A stretch of 64,000 nucleotides of DNA from Tamaricihabitans halophyticus (GCF_004340875.1 NZ_SLXQ01000023.1:1-64000), one strand, 5' to 3'; positions 25,550 to 34,639 are shown, numbered from the stretch's first letter. Notes: generated by a model from the letters alone, not told the origin. Numbers and translations are program-made.

Positions 25550-26863
25550 CTAGAACCCGGCGCCTTTGGTTTCCGGTCCGCGCCACAGGCACAACAGGGA
25601 AATCAGCGAAAGCAGCAGCCCGTAGAAGCCGAGCCGGGCCGGTGATGCGTCACCGGCAAGTAAGGCAGTGGCGATCATCGGCGCGAAGCCGCCACCGATG
25701 ATCTGCGCGGTGATGAATGTGGCGGAGGTCCCCGAATAGCGGACTCCTACTGGGAAAAGCTCGGCCAAGTAGGCGCATATCGGAGCATAGAGCAGTGTCA
25801 GCGGTACCATCCCCACGGAGAAACCAAGACCAATCACGACGGCATTGCCAGTGCCGAGCAGGCCGAACATCGGTATCGACCAGATAGCCAGGCCGGCTGC
25901 GCCCCACAGCATCGGACGCCGCCGACCGATGCGTTCGGAGAGTCGCGCAACCGGAACGATGAGTGCCATATGTACGCAGGCCGCGATGCAGACCGCGAGA
26001 ATCATCTGGTTCTTTTCGACTCCCTGCTCGTCGACACCATAAGAGATGCTGAAGATCGACATCAGGTACCAGATGCCGGCGCCAGAGATCGCGGCGCCGA
26101 TGCCGACGACGACGCGCGGCCAGTGATGGCGCAGCAGCGTTACGATCGGGATCCCCACGTGTTCGGCTTTCTCAGCCGATTCCTGCTTGGCAGATTCGGC
26201 GAAGACAGGGGACTCCTCGATCCTGGTGCGCATCCAGATGCCGACTCCGATCAGTACGGCACTAAGCAGGAACGGTATCCGCCAACCCCATGCTGCAAAG
26301 GACGCGGCGCTTGTCGTCGAGCTCACGATGGCGAAAACAATGCTGGCTACGACGAAACCGAGTGGTGGGCCGATATTGGGCACGGCCGCGTATACGGCCC
26401 GTTTCTTCGGGGGAGCATGTTCAGCGGCGAGAAGTACCGCGCCGCCCCATTCTCCACCAATTCCGATTCCTTGGAAAATTCGACAGATCACCAACAGGAT
26501 CGGCGCGAGTACGCCAACGGCTCCGTGGGTTGGGAGCAGTCCCACGGCGACCGTGGCGATCCCCATCGTGATCAGGCTCAGCAGCAGGGAATGCTTCCGC
26601 CCGATACGGTCGCCAAGGTTTCCGAATATCACTACGCCGATCGGGCGAGCCACGAACGCCACCGCGAACGTCGCGAATGCGGCCAATGTGGACGCCGTCG
26701 AGCTGTCACTCGGGAAGAACAGGTCAGCGAGAACAAGTGATGCCGCCATGCCATAGACAGCGAAATCGTAGTACTCGATCGTGGTGCCAACCAGGCTGGC
26801 GACGACAACTCTTCTGGTGGCACGCTCGTTCGTTCCGGTAACAAGACCATCGCGTTGAGCCAT
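25550..26863 (-). CDS. MFS transporter, metabolite:H+ symporter type
   Basis: A 437-residue transporter with about 12 membrane helices and the MHS-family signatures: GTTIEYYDFAVYG in helix 1, FGNLGDRIGRKHSLL between helices 2 and 3, and GIGGEWGGAVLLAAEHA in helix 5. ATG 26863 was chosen, with AAGGAG upstream, over longer in-frame starts. Between the ureohydrolase and HAL-like genes, it probably imports histidine, urocanate or a related imidazole compound. Family members carry organic acids, betaines and shikimate. Confidence 0.88.
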   Translation of the reverse strand: MAQRDGLVTGTNERATRRVVVASLVGTTIEYYDFAVYGMAASLVLADLFFPSDSSTASTLAAFATFAVAFVARPIGVVIFGNLGDRIGRKHSLLLSLITMGIATVAVGLLPTHGAVGVLAPILLVICRIFQGIGIGGEWGGAVLLAAEHAPPKKRAVYAAVPNIGPPLGFVVASIVFAIVSSTTSAASFAAWGWRIPFLLSAVLIGVGIWMRTRIEESPVFAESAKQESAEKAEHVGIPIVTLLRHHWPRVVVGIGAAISGAGIWYLMSIFSISYGVDEQGVEKNQMILAVCIAACVHMALIVPVARLSERIGRRRPMLWGAAGLAIWSIPMFGLLGTGNAVVIGLGFSVGMVPLTLLYAPICAYLAELFPVGVRYSGTSATFITAQIIGGGFAPMIATALLAGDASPARLGFYGLLLSLISLLCLWRGPETKGAGF

Positions 26864-26897
26864 AAGTGACTCCTTTGTCAAAGAATATTGAAGATCG

Positions 26898-27839
26898 TCA
26901 TGCGGCGCGCCGGCGGGCGGCGGTACCAAGCACGGTTGCCACAAGGCGACCAAGCGTGATCGAAGTCAGATCCCGTATGTCCAGCGAAGGAAAATGCTCG
27001 ACGATGTCCAACCCGCCGAAGTCACAGTGCTGCGCGAGACCGCGCAAGATAGCCGCCGCTTCGGTATAGCTCAGCCCGCCGGGTAGTGGAACGCTGGTTC
27101 CCGGCGCGATGGTCGGGTCCAAACCATCCACATCGATCGTGACGAACCAGGGCGCGTCCGTGGTCAGGGATCTGAGCACGACATCGGGACCATCCCGATG
27201 TACCGCATCGGCGGTAATGAGGATGTTGCCCGCGGCATGCGCATCATGGACGTCTTCGGGGCGAGCGCTTCCGACGCCGCGAAGTCCTACCTGGACTATC
27301 CGATTCACCCAGGGCAGTTCGGCAATCCGCCGCATTGGGCTGGAGTAGCCGTCGCGAATGCCGCCTACCTCGTCCCGAAAGTCGAGGTGGGCATCTATCT
27401 GCAGCACGTTGACCGGCCCGTGCCGTTCGAAGGCGCGTACCGCGAGTGGCGGGACCGAGTCGTCACCGCCGAGTATGATCGGTGTAGCACCAGCGGCAAG
27501 TAGGGTCTCGACTGCTTCGGTTGCTCGGACGGCATTGCCGTCCAGATCGCGCGGATCGCCTGGCAAGTCACCGCAGTCGAGCATGACGGCTCCGGTGTCG
27601 CCAAACAAGGTGCCACCGAGGTCGAAGTCGTAATGTGTGGACTGTCCGTTGAACCGACGCGTCCGCTCCCGGAAGGCGTGGGGTGCGTCCGCGGCGCCAG
27701 AATGCACGCCGCGCATATGGTAGGGCACACCATAGGGGATGCCCAGCACGACGAAATCCGCACGGGCACTGCTGAGATCGGCATGTGTCTCGGCCCCGAG
27801 TAGACCGGTCGCGGGTAGCTGCGTAGTGAAGGTCGTCAA
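26898..27839 (-). CDS. Ureohydrolase: formimidoylglutamase/agmatinase family
   Basis: A 313-residue arginase-fold hydrolase. Metal motifs are DAHLDFRDE (149-157) and IDVDGLDP (about 240). The first motif is GGDDSVP (124-130) where most members have GGDHS, so one metal-ligand His is Asp. The position in a hut operon (3 bp after hutU) argues for hydrolysis of N-formimidoyl-L-glutamate to glutamate and formamide (HutG role). Sequence alone does not exclude an agmatinase or guanidinobutyrase activity. An MFS transporter gene follows after 34 bp. Confidence 0.75.
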   Translation of the reverse strand: MTTFTTQLPATGLLGAETHADLSSARADFVVLGIPYGVPYHMRGVHSGAADAPHAFRERTRRFNGQSTHYDFDLGGTLFGDTGAVMLDCGDLPGDPRDLDGNAVRATEAVETLLAAGATPIILGGDDSVPPLAVRAFERHGPVNVLQIDAHLDFRDEVGGIRDGYSSPMRRIAELPWVNRIVQVGLRGVGSARPEDVHDAHAAGNILITADAVHRDGPDVVLRSLTTDAPWFVTIDVDGLDPTIAPGTSVPLPGGLSYTEAAAILRGLAQHCDFGGLDIVEHFPSLDIRDLTSITLGRLVATVLGTAARRRAA

Positions 27840-27842
27840 TGG

Positions 27843-29516
27843 TCAGTCCTTGTCACTGCGGCTCTGCTGGTCGCTGGCTTGGTTATGGATCGCATGGATG
27901 CCGCTGTGCGGCAAGTAGGCCACTGCCTCAGGGACACCGGCGGTGGCATGTCGAACAACGCCGATGCCGGGATCGCTTGCGAAGCAACGATCGATCCGTT
28001 CGTCCGCGAGCTCGGATCCGTCGCAGACCAGTGTCATGCCCGCGGAGCAGGAACCGCCGATGATCCCGGCGTTCTGGTGGATAGCAACCAGATCAGCGCC
28101 GCCCGCCACGTTGAGCATTGCGTTGAGATACGGCCAATCCGCGATCTCGTCGGAACCATCCGGCATATTCTCGGTTTCCCTACCCGGGTAGCTACACGAA
28201 CCGGAATCGAGGTGGTCACGGGTGATGGCGACTGGTGCGGCCAGTTCCCCTTCGCGCACCTTGCGGTTGATCTCCCGCGCCATCAGGGCGCGGGCTCCAT
28301 GACCGAGCCAGCAGATGCGCGCCGGTAATCCCTCGGTTGCCGTCCATCGCTCGGCATGGCCGAGCCACTGCTGCAGCCGGTCGTCTTCGGGGAACAACGT
28401 CCGCGCCGTGGTGTCGATGGCCACCCGGTCGCTTTCCTCGCCGGAGAGGCAGACCCAGCGATAGGGACCGCGTCCGACAGCGAACGACGGCCGGACGTAG
28501 CTGGCCACGAACCCCGGGATATCAAAGGCCTCGGCGACGCCAGCGAGCTTGCCTGCTCCGCGCAGGTCGTTGCCGTACTCGAATACGGTCGTACCACCGT
28601 TGCGCATCGCAAGCAGTGCCCGCACGTGACGAGCGACGGTGGTGCCAGCGGCCCGCCGATACTCGTCCGGATGCGCTTCCCGTAGCCGGGTTGCCTCCAC
28701 GAGCGAGTAGCCGGCGGGTACATAGCCGGTGAGCAGGTCATGTGCCGAGGTTTGATCCGTGGCAACGTCGGGTAGCATGCCGCGGGAAACCAGCTCTTCG
28801 GCGACATCCGCGGCATTCGCGGCGACCGCCACCACGAGCGGCTGTCGCCCGTCGGCAGCCTTGCGGCAGCGACGCCACGCGTCCGGCACGTCCTTGGCGA
28901 TCTCGTCCACCCTGCCGTCAGCCAGCCGGTTTGCGATCTTGGTCTCGTCGACCTCGCAGACCAGCGCGACTCCTTGGTTCATCGCTATGGCCGGTCCTTG
29001 TGCCGAGCCCATCCCGCCGAGTCCCGCGGTGAGTACGACCCGGCCGCTGAGTGTGCCGCCAAATGAGCCAGCGCAGGCGCCGAAGGTCTCGAACGAGCCT
29101 TGCACGATGCCTTGTCCGCCAATGTAGGCCCATGAGCCCGCGGTGTACTGGCCGTGCATGGTCAGACCGGCCGCACTGAGTTCACCAAATCGCTGGGTGG
29201 TCGCGGCACGCGGTACTAGATTAGCGTTGGCGAGCACCACGCGTGGGCTATCGGGAAAACTGCGGAAGACGGCGACCGGCCGGCCAGACTGTACAACGAG
29301 GGTTTCGTCATCCGCGAGATCGCGTAGTGCGGCGACGATCGCGTGATAGCTGGGCCAATCGCGCGCGGCCTTGCCAATCCCGCCGTAGATCACCAACTCG
29401 TCTGGACGCTCGCCGTTGGCCACGGTGTTCTCCAGCATGCGCAAGATTCCCTCTTGCCGCCAGCCCTGACACCGTAGCTCGGCGCCGCGAGCCGGCTGAA
29501 CCGCTCCTGCCTTCAT
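27843..29516 (-). CDS. hutU: Urocanate hydratase
   Basis: A 557-residue urocanase, near the usual 550-560 length, which converts urocanate to 4-imidazolone-5-propionate with tightly bound NAD+. Diagnostic blocks include VIYGGIGKAARDW, ANLVPRAATTQRFGEL, the NAD-binding LTAGLGGMGSAQGPA, and GSCSYPGRETENMPDGSDEIADWPYLNA near the active site. The start overlaps the IclR gene stop by 4 bp (ATGA), and the ureohydrolase follows after 3 bp. This is the second step of histidine degradation and is the clearest marker that the cluster acts on histidine or urocanate. Confidence 0.95.
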   Translation of the reverse strand: MKAGAVQPARGAELRCQGWRQEGILRMLENTVANGERPDELVIYGGIGKAARDWPSYHAIVAALRDLADDETLVVQSGRPVAVFRSFPDSPRVVLANANLVPRAATTQRFGELSAAGLTMHGQYTAGSWAYIGGQGIVQGSFETFGACAGSFGGTLSGRVVLTAGLGGMGSAQGPAIAMNQGVALVCEVDETKIANRLADGRVDEIAKDVPDAWRRCRKAADGRQPLVVAVAANAADVAEELVSRGMLPDVATDQTSAHDLLTGYVPAGYSLVEATRLREAHPDEYRRAAGTTVARHVRALLAMRNGGTTVFEYGNDLRGAGKLAGVAEAFDIPGFVASYVRPSFAVGRGPYRWVCLSGEESDRVAIDTTARTLFPEDDRLQQWLGHAERWTATEGLPARICWLGHGARALMAREINRKVREGELAAPVAITRDHLDSGSCSYPGRETENMPDGSDEIADWPYLNAMLNVAGGADLVAIHQNAGIIGGSCSAGMTLVCDGSELADERIDRCFASDPGIGVVRHATAGVPEAVAYLPHSGIHAIHNQASDQQSRSDKD

Positions 29517-30208
29517 TGTTGCCTTTCTTCGCCGACCACTTCACCAGCGAGAACGTTCGCATGTTCGAGTACCAAGCCGCCGAACGCGGCAAGGTCCACA
29601 TCGGAAATTCGGTAGCTTGGTCCGACCACACTGAGTGCGGCGACTACCTCGCCTGTTCCGGTACTGATTCGCACCGGCGCGGCGACCGCGGTGACGTCGG
29701 GTTCCAGTGTGGAGCGCAACGCCGTGAACCCCTGATCGCCGACCTGCCCCAGAAGGGCCGCACCGATCGCGGTACCGGCCAGTGGCACGGACCTGCCAAC
29801 CCAACTGACGTGCCGGATCGCCTTTGTGGTTGCCACCTGGTCGAGATACAGCGCAGTGTCATCGGGCCCAGGAACAGCGAGATACGCCGATTCGCCGGTG
29901 GTTGCGCAGAGGTCGGTCAGATGTGCATGCGCGTGGCTGGTCAGCGAATCCGCGGATAGCGCGGAAACGCCGAGCTGCAACAACCTTGGCCCTGGAGCGA
30001 ACTCGCCGTCCGGTGCCCTTCGCACGAACCCCCAGCTCTCCAAGGTGCGTAGTAGCCGCAATGCGGTGCTGGTCGGAACGTTGGCCCGGCGCGCGGCCTC
30101 GGCCAGCGATACCGCGCCCGAATCAGTGACCTCGGCAAGTAGTTGTAGCGCGCGATCGACTGAGCGCGTTGCGGTTGGTTGGGGTGGATCCGCGTCCATC
30201 GCCGCCAT
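29513..30208 (-). CDS. IclR-family regulator of the hut locus
   Basis: A 231-residue IclR protein with an N-terminal winged helix-turn-helix (SLAEAARRANVPTSTALRLLRTLES, about 34-58) and a C-terminal effector domain (WVGRSVPLAGTAIGAALLG and the later AALSVVGPSYRI). It is first in the minus-strand operon with hutU, overlapping it by 4 bp, and diverges from hutI. The perfect palindrome at 30260-30289 lies in the 94-bp gap and is its likely operator. Effector is probably urocanate or histidine, by context only. Confidence 0.9.
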   Translation of the reverse strand: MAAMDADPPQPTATRSVDRALQLLAEVTDSGAVSLAEAARRANVPTSTALRLLRTLESWGFVRRAPDGEFAPGPRLLQLGVSALSADSLTSHAHAHLTDLCATTGESAYLAVPGPDDTALYLDQVATTKAIRHVSWVGRSVPLAGTAIGAALLGQVGDQGFTALRSTLEPDVTAVAAPVRISTGTGEVVAALSVVGPSYRISDVDLAAFGGLVLEHANVLAGEVVGEERQQ

Positions 30209-30259
30209 CAGTGCCCTTCACTGTGTTGCTTCGCCAGGCGGGGGTCCTGGCCTCTATTT

Positions 30260-30289
30260 CACTAGATGGCAATTGGATGCCGTCTAGTG
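30260..30289. promoter_or_regulatory. Palindromic operator between hutI and the hutU operon
   Basis: CACTAGA (30260-30266) and TCTAGTG (30283-30289) form a perfect inverted repeat. A second pair, GGCA/TGCC (30268-30271 and 30278-30281), is nested inside. TAGGAT (30291-30296) follows and would be the -10 for a leaderless hutI transcript starting close to the ATG at 30303. A repressor bound here would occlude the -35 side of hutI. Confidence 0.7.
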
Positions 30290-30302
30290 GTAGGATTGTG
30301 GC

Positions 30303-31634
30303 ATGGTGACAGCGAGGATGTCTACGGGCGGCGTCGAGGCCCTCGGGGGAGATGGCGCCGTGCGGCGGCGGGTTGATCTCGTTATTGCCCATGCGACGGA
30401 GTTGCTTACCTGCGCAGGGAGCGCGGCTCCCATCCGCGGCGAGGAACTAAGTCGCATCGAGATACTCAAGGACGGTGCCGTCGCCGTCCGCGACGGCAGG
30501 ATCGTGGCGGTCGGACCAACACCCGAGGTGCTCGCCAACTACGCGGCGGATGCCACGCTCAACGCCGCAGGTCGGCTCGTCACCCCTGGTCTCGTCGATG
30601 CGCATACCCATCTGGTTTACGGCGGCACACGGCATGCCGATTGGGAAGACCTTGCGGTCGGTCGACCGGCTACCGGGCTCGGCGGTGGCATCATGCGTAC
30701 AGTGCGCGCTACCCGCGAGCTCTCTGCTGATCAACTGCGAGTACGGGCGCTGCGGGATCTTGACGTGATGCTGGCGCACGGCACGACGACGGTAGAAGCC
30801 AAGACCGGATACGGGCTCGATGGCGAGACGGAACTTCGACTGCTCGAGGTAATGGCGAATCTGCGGCACGAGATTCCCGTGGTGGCTACCTATCTTGGCG
30901 CTCACCTGCAGCCAACTGACTATCCGGGCAGTCGGGCTGACTATCTCAAACTGGTGCGAGACCTGCTCCCCGAGGCAGCGAAGTACGCGGAGTACTGCGA
31001 TATGGCCTGCGATCCAGCCTGCTTCACCGCCGAGGAATGCGCCGAGGTCGCGACCGTGGCGCGTGCGGCGGGCATGCGTCTGCGGCTGCATGCTGATCAA
31101 ACCGGCGATGCCGGGGGTGTGGCGCTGGCAGCCCAGCTCGGCGCGAGCTCGGTCGATCACCTGGACGCGATATCAGCTGCCGGGCGTGCCGCACTCGCCA
31201 GCTCGCCCACAGTGGGCATGATCTTTCCTGGTGTTAGCCAGCATATGCTCGACACCATCCCGGCGGTTGGGGGCGGGCAACCGTCCCAACCGGACGCGCC
31301 TGGCTGGGTTCGTCAGCTCATCGACAGTGGCGCCGCGCTTGGACTCGCCACGGACTACAACCCCGGCACCTGCCCCACGCCGTCAATGCAGACCGTCATG
31401 CAGTTGGCCGCACGGCTATATCGCTTGAGTTACGCGGAAATCTGGCAGATGTGCACCATCAACGCCGCGCATTCGCTCGATCGCGGAGGCGAGATCGGCA
31501 GTCTGGAGCCCGGCAAACGAGCGGATATCCTGGTGTGGTCGGTACCCGAACACGGCATGCCCATTCACCGCTTCGGTGTCAACCTCGTGGACACAGTCCT
31601 CATCGCCGGTAAGCGCGCCCAACCAGTCAGTTAG
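30303..31634 (+). CDS. hutI: Imidazolonepropionase
   Basis: A 443-residue amidohydrolase that opens imidazolonepropionate to N-formimidoylglutamate, the third step of histidine degradation. Metal and substrate residues are visible in DAHTHLVYGGTRHADWEDL, RLHADQTGDAGGVALAAQLG with SVDHLD, and ATDYNPGTCPTPSMQ. Length and motifs match HutI. It is transcribed alone and divergent from hutU, but shares the palindromic control region. It may be leaderless, with TAGGAT 6 bp before the ATG. Confidence 0.95.
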   Translation: MVTARMSTGGVEALGGDGAVRRRVDLVIAHATELLTCAGSAAPIRGEELSRIEILKDGAVAVRDGRIVAVGPTPEVLANYAADATLNAAGRLVTPGLVDAHTHLVYGGTRHADWEDLAVGRPATGLGGGIMRTVRATRELSADQLRVRALRDLDVMLAHGTTTVEAKTGYGLDGETELRLLEVMANLRHEIPVVATYLGAHLQPTDYPGSRADYLKLVRDLLPEAAKYAEYCDMACDPACFTAEECAEVATVARAAGMRLRLHADQTGDAGGVALAAQLGASSVDHLDAISAAGRAALASSPTVGMIFPGVSQHMLDTIPAVGGGQPSQPDAPGWVRQLIDSGAALGLATDYNPGTCPTPSMQTVMQLAARLYRLSYAEIWQMCTINAAHSLDRGGEIGSLEPGKRADILVWSVPEHGMPIHRFGVNLVDTVLIAGKRAQPVS

Positions 31635-31683
31635 GGGCTCTCTGCCACATCTTGCTGCCCGTGCGCGACCGTCAGCGTCGGAC

Positions 31684-31812
31684 TCAGGGCTTGGCGAGTT
31701 CCGCGAGCCGATCGGCGAGGAGTTCGATATCCGCGTAGGTCGTGCGGTGATTCGTGACGGCGACCCGGATTCCGGCCTTGCCACGCAGTCTGGGCATTGT
31801 GCGGGCCGAGCC
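31684..31812 (-). pseudogene. C-terminal fragment of a PLP-dependent decarboxylase-like gene
   Basis: The last ~40 codons read KAGIRVAVTNHRTTYADIEL then LADRLAELAKP. This resembles the C-terminal end of group II PLP decarboxylases (RVSxxNxRTTxxDxD). Nothing upstream continues the protein in frame. It abuts the acyl-CoA dehydrogenase remnant. Confidence 0.5.
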
Positions 31813-31865
31813 AGGTGCCCGCTGAGTAGCCGATCCAGGTGATCTTCCAGGACAGTGCCAGAGGT

Positions 31866-32125
31866 TCACAGCTCGCCTCGGGCGATGAGCTGTTTGGCGA
31901 TGACGTTGTGCTGGATCTCGTTGGTGCCCTCGTCGACGATCATCAGCGGGGTGTCCCGGAATACCGCTCCATGTCGAATTCGGTGGAGTAGCCATATCCG
32001 CCGTATACCCGGATCGCGTTCAGCGCGATCTCCATCGCCGTTTCCGAAGCGAACAGTTTGGCCGTGCCCGCCTCTGTATCGCAGCGCTGTACGGAGTCCA
32101 GCTTGTCCGCGGCGACGGCGACCAC
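31866..32125 (-). pseudogene. C-terminal fragment of an acyl-CoA dehydrogenase with frameshift
   Basis: Reads AKLFASETAMEIALNAIRVY and GGYGYSTEFDMERY, then after a one-base loss LMIVDEGTNEIQHNVIAKQL and IARGEL. These are the final helices and FAD/substrate region of an acyl-CoA dehydrogenase. The break is at TATTCCGG, where TATTACCGG would restore the expected RYYRDTP. The N-terminal 250 or more residues are missing. Confidence 0.75.
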
Positions 32126-32372
32126 GACAGACTCGCTAACCTAAAAGAACGCGGTCACACCCAGTAACCGCACGATCTCCAAGGAATACAGCAACGGACT
32201 GCGGCTACCGCACCCCTCACCAACGTTTTCTCTTCAGACTGCGGTCACCGGGCGCGAGGTGCGCCACCGGGAAGATGTGATCTGCGTCAAAACACGACGT
32301 TCAGATGAACTCGGGGCCCTGTTTCGGCGACCACTTCGACGGATCGCAGAGCCGGAAGAGAAGCGGGTGCCC

Positions 32373-33740
32373 ATGACGGTCGACGAAAGCGTTGAACCTG
32401 ACCGAGCCGTGCCGGCACCGTCCGGATGGTCCGGTGTGCGGTCATTGTTGTTGCGGCTGCATTTCTATGCCGGGATCCTCATCGCTCCGTTCCTCGTTGT
32501 CGCCGCGCTCAGCGGCCTGTTGTTCGTGTTCACCCCCCAACTGGACGAACTGGTCTACGACGATGTCGTGTCCGTGGCGGACAGTCCAGCCTCAGTGCCG
32601 CTTGCCCAGCAGGTAGACGCTGGTCTGACCGCACGGCCCGATGACACGCTGATGGCGGTTCGTCCCGCGACCACCGGCACGGACGCCACGCAGATCATCT
32701 TCGCCGCACCTGATCTGCCGGAAAGCTACCGCAGAACCGTATTCGTCAACCCACATTCCGCAGAGGTCACCGGTGTTCTGGAGACCTACGGCAGCGGTCA
32801 GGCGCTACCCATTCAGGCATGGGTGGACAACCTGCACCGCGGCCTGCACCTCGGCGATATCGGCAGGCTCTACAGCGAGCTCGCGGCCAGCTGGCTGTGG
32901 ATCGTCGCCATCGGTGGCGTCGTGTTGTGGTTCAGTCGGCGTCGTAAACGAACCCTGCTGCGACCGGAGTCAGGAGCGAAGGGGCGGCGCAGGACGTTGT
33001 CCTGGCACGGCGCCACTGGCATGTGGCTCGCTGTCGGGTTGGTGTTCCTGTCCGCCACCGGGTTGACGTGGTCGCAGTATGCGGGTGGCAACATCACCGA
33101 GCTGCGTTCCGCCCTTTCCTGGGAAACACCCGCGGTCTCCGGTACCGTACACTCGCCCACGGTGTCCAGTTCGGACGTGGGACTGGACCGGATCACCGCC
33201 GCGGCGCGTGAACGCGGTCTGTCCGGCGATATCGAAGTCACGCCACCCAGTGGCACTGGCGAGGCCTATATCGTTCAACAGGTCGGCAGGCAGTGGCCTA
33301 CCCAGCAGGACTCGGTGGCTATCGACCCGGCGAACGCCCAGGTGACCGAGACCCTCCGGTTCGAGGACTTCCCGCTCATCGCCAAGCTTGCCCGCTGGGG
33401 CATTGATGCGCATATGGGCCTGCTCTTCGGCTGGGTCAACCAGGTCGTGCTCGTCCTACTCGGCGGCGGGCTGCTCTGCGTCATCTTCTGGGGCTATCGC
33501 ATGTGGTGGTTGCGTCGGCCGACGCGTGGCATGCGGCGTGGATTCGGCCGGCCGCCCTTACGCGGTATGTGGCGTCGGGTACCCGGTTCAGTGTTGGCTC
33601 CACTCGCGGTATTGGCCTTGTTCGTGGGCTATTTCGTCCCACTGCTTGGTATCTCCCTACTGCTGTTCCTGCTCTTGGACTGTGTGCTCGGCCTGCGTGC
33701 CCGACGTGCTGTCGGTGACCGGAAGGAAGTCGCGTCGTGA
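32373..33740 (+). CDS. PepSY-domain membrane protein
   Basis: A 455-residue protein of the PepSY-associated TM family (often annotated as iron-regulated membrane protein). It has an N-terminal helix (LRLHFYAGILIAPFLVVAAL), a second segment (LAASWLWIVAIGGVVLWF), a third (GMWLAVGLVFLSATGLTWSQ) and two or more near the C-terminus (VVLVLLGGGLLCVIFWGYRMWW). Extracytoplasmic PepSY-type segments lie between. ATG 32373 was chosen; longer in-frame starts add unlike residues. It overlaps the DUF5134 gene by 4 bp, so both work together, probably in metal handling or reduction. Confidence 0.82.
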   Translation: MTVDESVEPDRAVPAPSGWSGVRSLLLRLHFYAGILIAPFLVVAALSGLLFVFTPQLDELVYDDVVSVADSPASVPLAQQVDAGLTARPDDTLMAVRPATTGTDATQIIFAAPDLPESYRRTVFVNPHSAEVTGVLETYGSGQALPIQAWVDNLHRGLHLGDIGRLYSELAASWLWIVAIGGVVLWFSRRRKRTLLRPESGAKGRRRTLSWHGATGMWLAVGLVFLSATGLTWSQYAGGNITELRSALSWETPAVSGTVHSPTVSSSDVGLDRITAAARERGLSGDIEVTPPSGTGEAYIVQQVGRQWPTQQDSVAIDPANAQVTETLRFEDFPLIAKLARWGIDAHMGLLFGWVNQVVLVLLGGGLLCVIFWGYRMWWLRRPTRGMRRGFGRPPLRGMWRRVPGSVLAPLAVLALFVGYFVPLLGISLLLFLLLDCVLGLRARRAVGDRKEVAS

Positions 33741-34399
33741 TCGATGCTCCCGTACTGCGCTGGCTGCTGACTCTGGTGTTCGCTGCCACGACCTTGTGGT
33801 ATGCCAGGGTTCTGGTGCTGCCCGCCGCCCGGCTTGCCGTCCGCGTCGACGCAGCCTGGCACATGCTGATGAGCATCGCGATGGTGGCAATGGCCTGGCC
33901 GTGGGGAATGAGTCTGCCGACCGTGCCCCAGACCGTCCTTTTCGGCGTCGCCTCCGTCTGGTTCATCGGTCGGATCGCGTTCCATCGCGGCGGTGATCAC
34001 GCTGGGACGCTGGCCGCGTCCCGCTCCGCCGGGGTGCATCATGCCGCGATGATGGCGGCCATGGCGTGGATGGTGGCCAGTATGCCCAGCCTGATGAGTG
34101 GACACGGGTCCGATTCGGGCGGTGGTCAGCACCATCACGCGCTGGCCGGCGGAGCAGCCATACCCGTCGCCGAGGCCAGCCAGGCCGCCGCGCCAACCGC
34201 GCTGGTCGTCGCCAACGTTGTCCTCGGCGCGGTGTGCATCATCGCCTGCCTGCCGTGGCTCGCGCAGGCCTTCGACCTGGGGCGCGGACTGACCGGTTCA
34301 CGTTCGCCAGGGCTCGGTCGAGTTGTTGTTGACCGTTGTTGTCACGCTGCCATGACTTTCGGCATGGGCGTGATGTTCCTGGCGATGAGCTCCGGGTAA
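33737..34399 (+). CDS. DUF5134-type Met/His-rich membrane protein
   Basis: A 220-residue integral membrane protein with about six hydrophobic helices. Met and His cluster at HMLMSIAMVAMAWPWGM, HHAAMMAAMAWMVASMPSLM and the periplasmic-loop GGGQHHHA. This pattern suggests copper or another soft metal, as in other DUF5134 proteins found near copper genes in actinomycetes. GTG 33737 overlaps the PepSY stop (GTGA). Function is not established. Confidence 0.75.
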   Translation: MIDAPVLRWLLTLVFAATTLWYARVLVLPAARLAVRVDAAWHMLMSIAMVAMAWPWGMSLPTVPQTVLFGVASVWFIGRIAFHRGGDHAGTLAASRSAGVHHAAMMAAMAWMVASMPSLMSGHGSDSGGGQHHHALAGGAAIPVAEASQAAAPTALVVANVVLGAVCIIACLPWLAQAFDLGRGLTGSRSPGLGRVVVDRCCHAAMTFGMGVMFLAMSSG

Positions 34400-34639
34400 G
34401 TCGGTCGCGCCATTGCTGACACTCCGATCTGTACTGTCCTTAATGGTCGACCTGGGAGTTGGTCACCAGCCACGCCCCTGCCGAAAGTCCTTCGATAAAG
34501 GGACCGAGTTCTCGCGTCAGCACGGCGACTGAGCGGAGACGATTGGGCATCGGAGCCGCTGGTTGGCGCATCCTGGTATCCGGCCGGCGGTGCTGGCGGC
34601 GAAGGCTGAGGTCATCAGCCGAGTATTTCGGGAGTCCGC

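Noticed and set aside
32135-32144. GCTAACCTAA, half of a DtxR/IdeR-type box, upstream of the PepSY gene
   Set aside because: Only the right half matches the consensus; the left half is absent and it lies about 230 bp from the start.
34484-34505. DosR-like inverted repeat (AAGTCCTTCGATAAAGGGAC) upstream of the Usp gene
   Set aside because: The arms match imperfectly and the consensus is not met; the downstream gene is broken.
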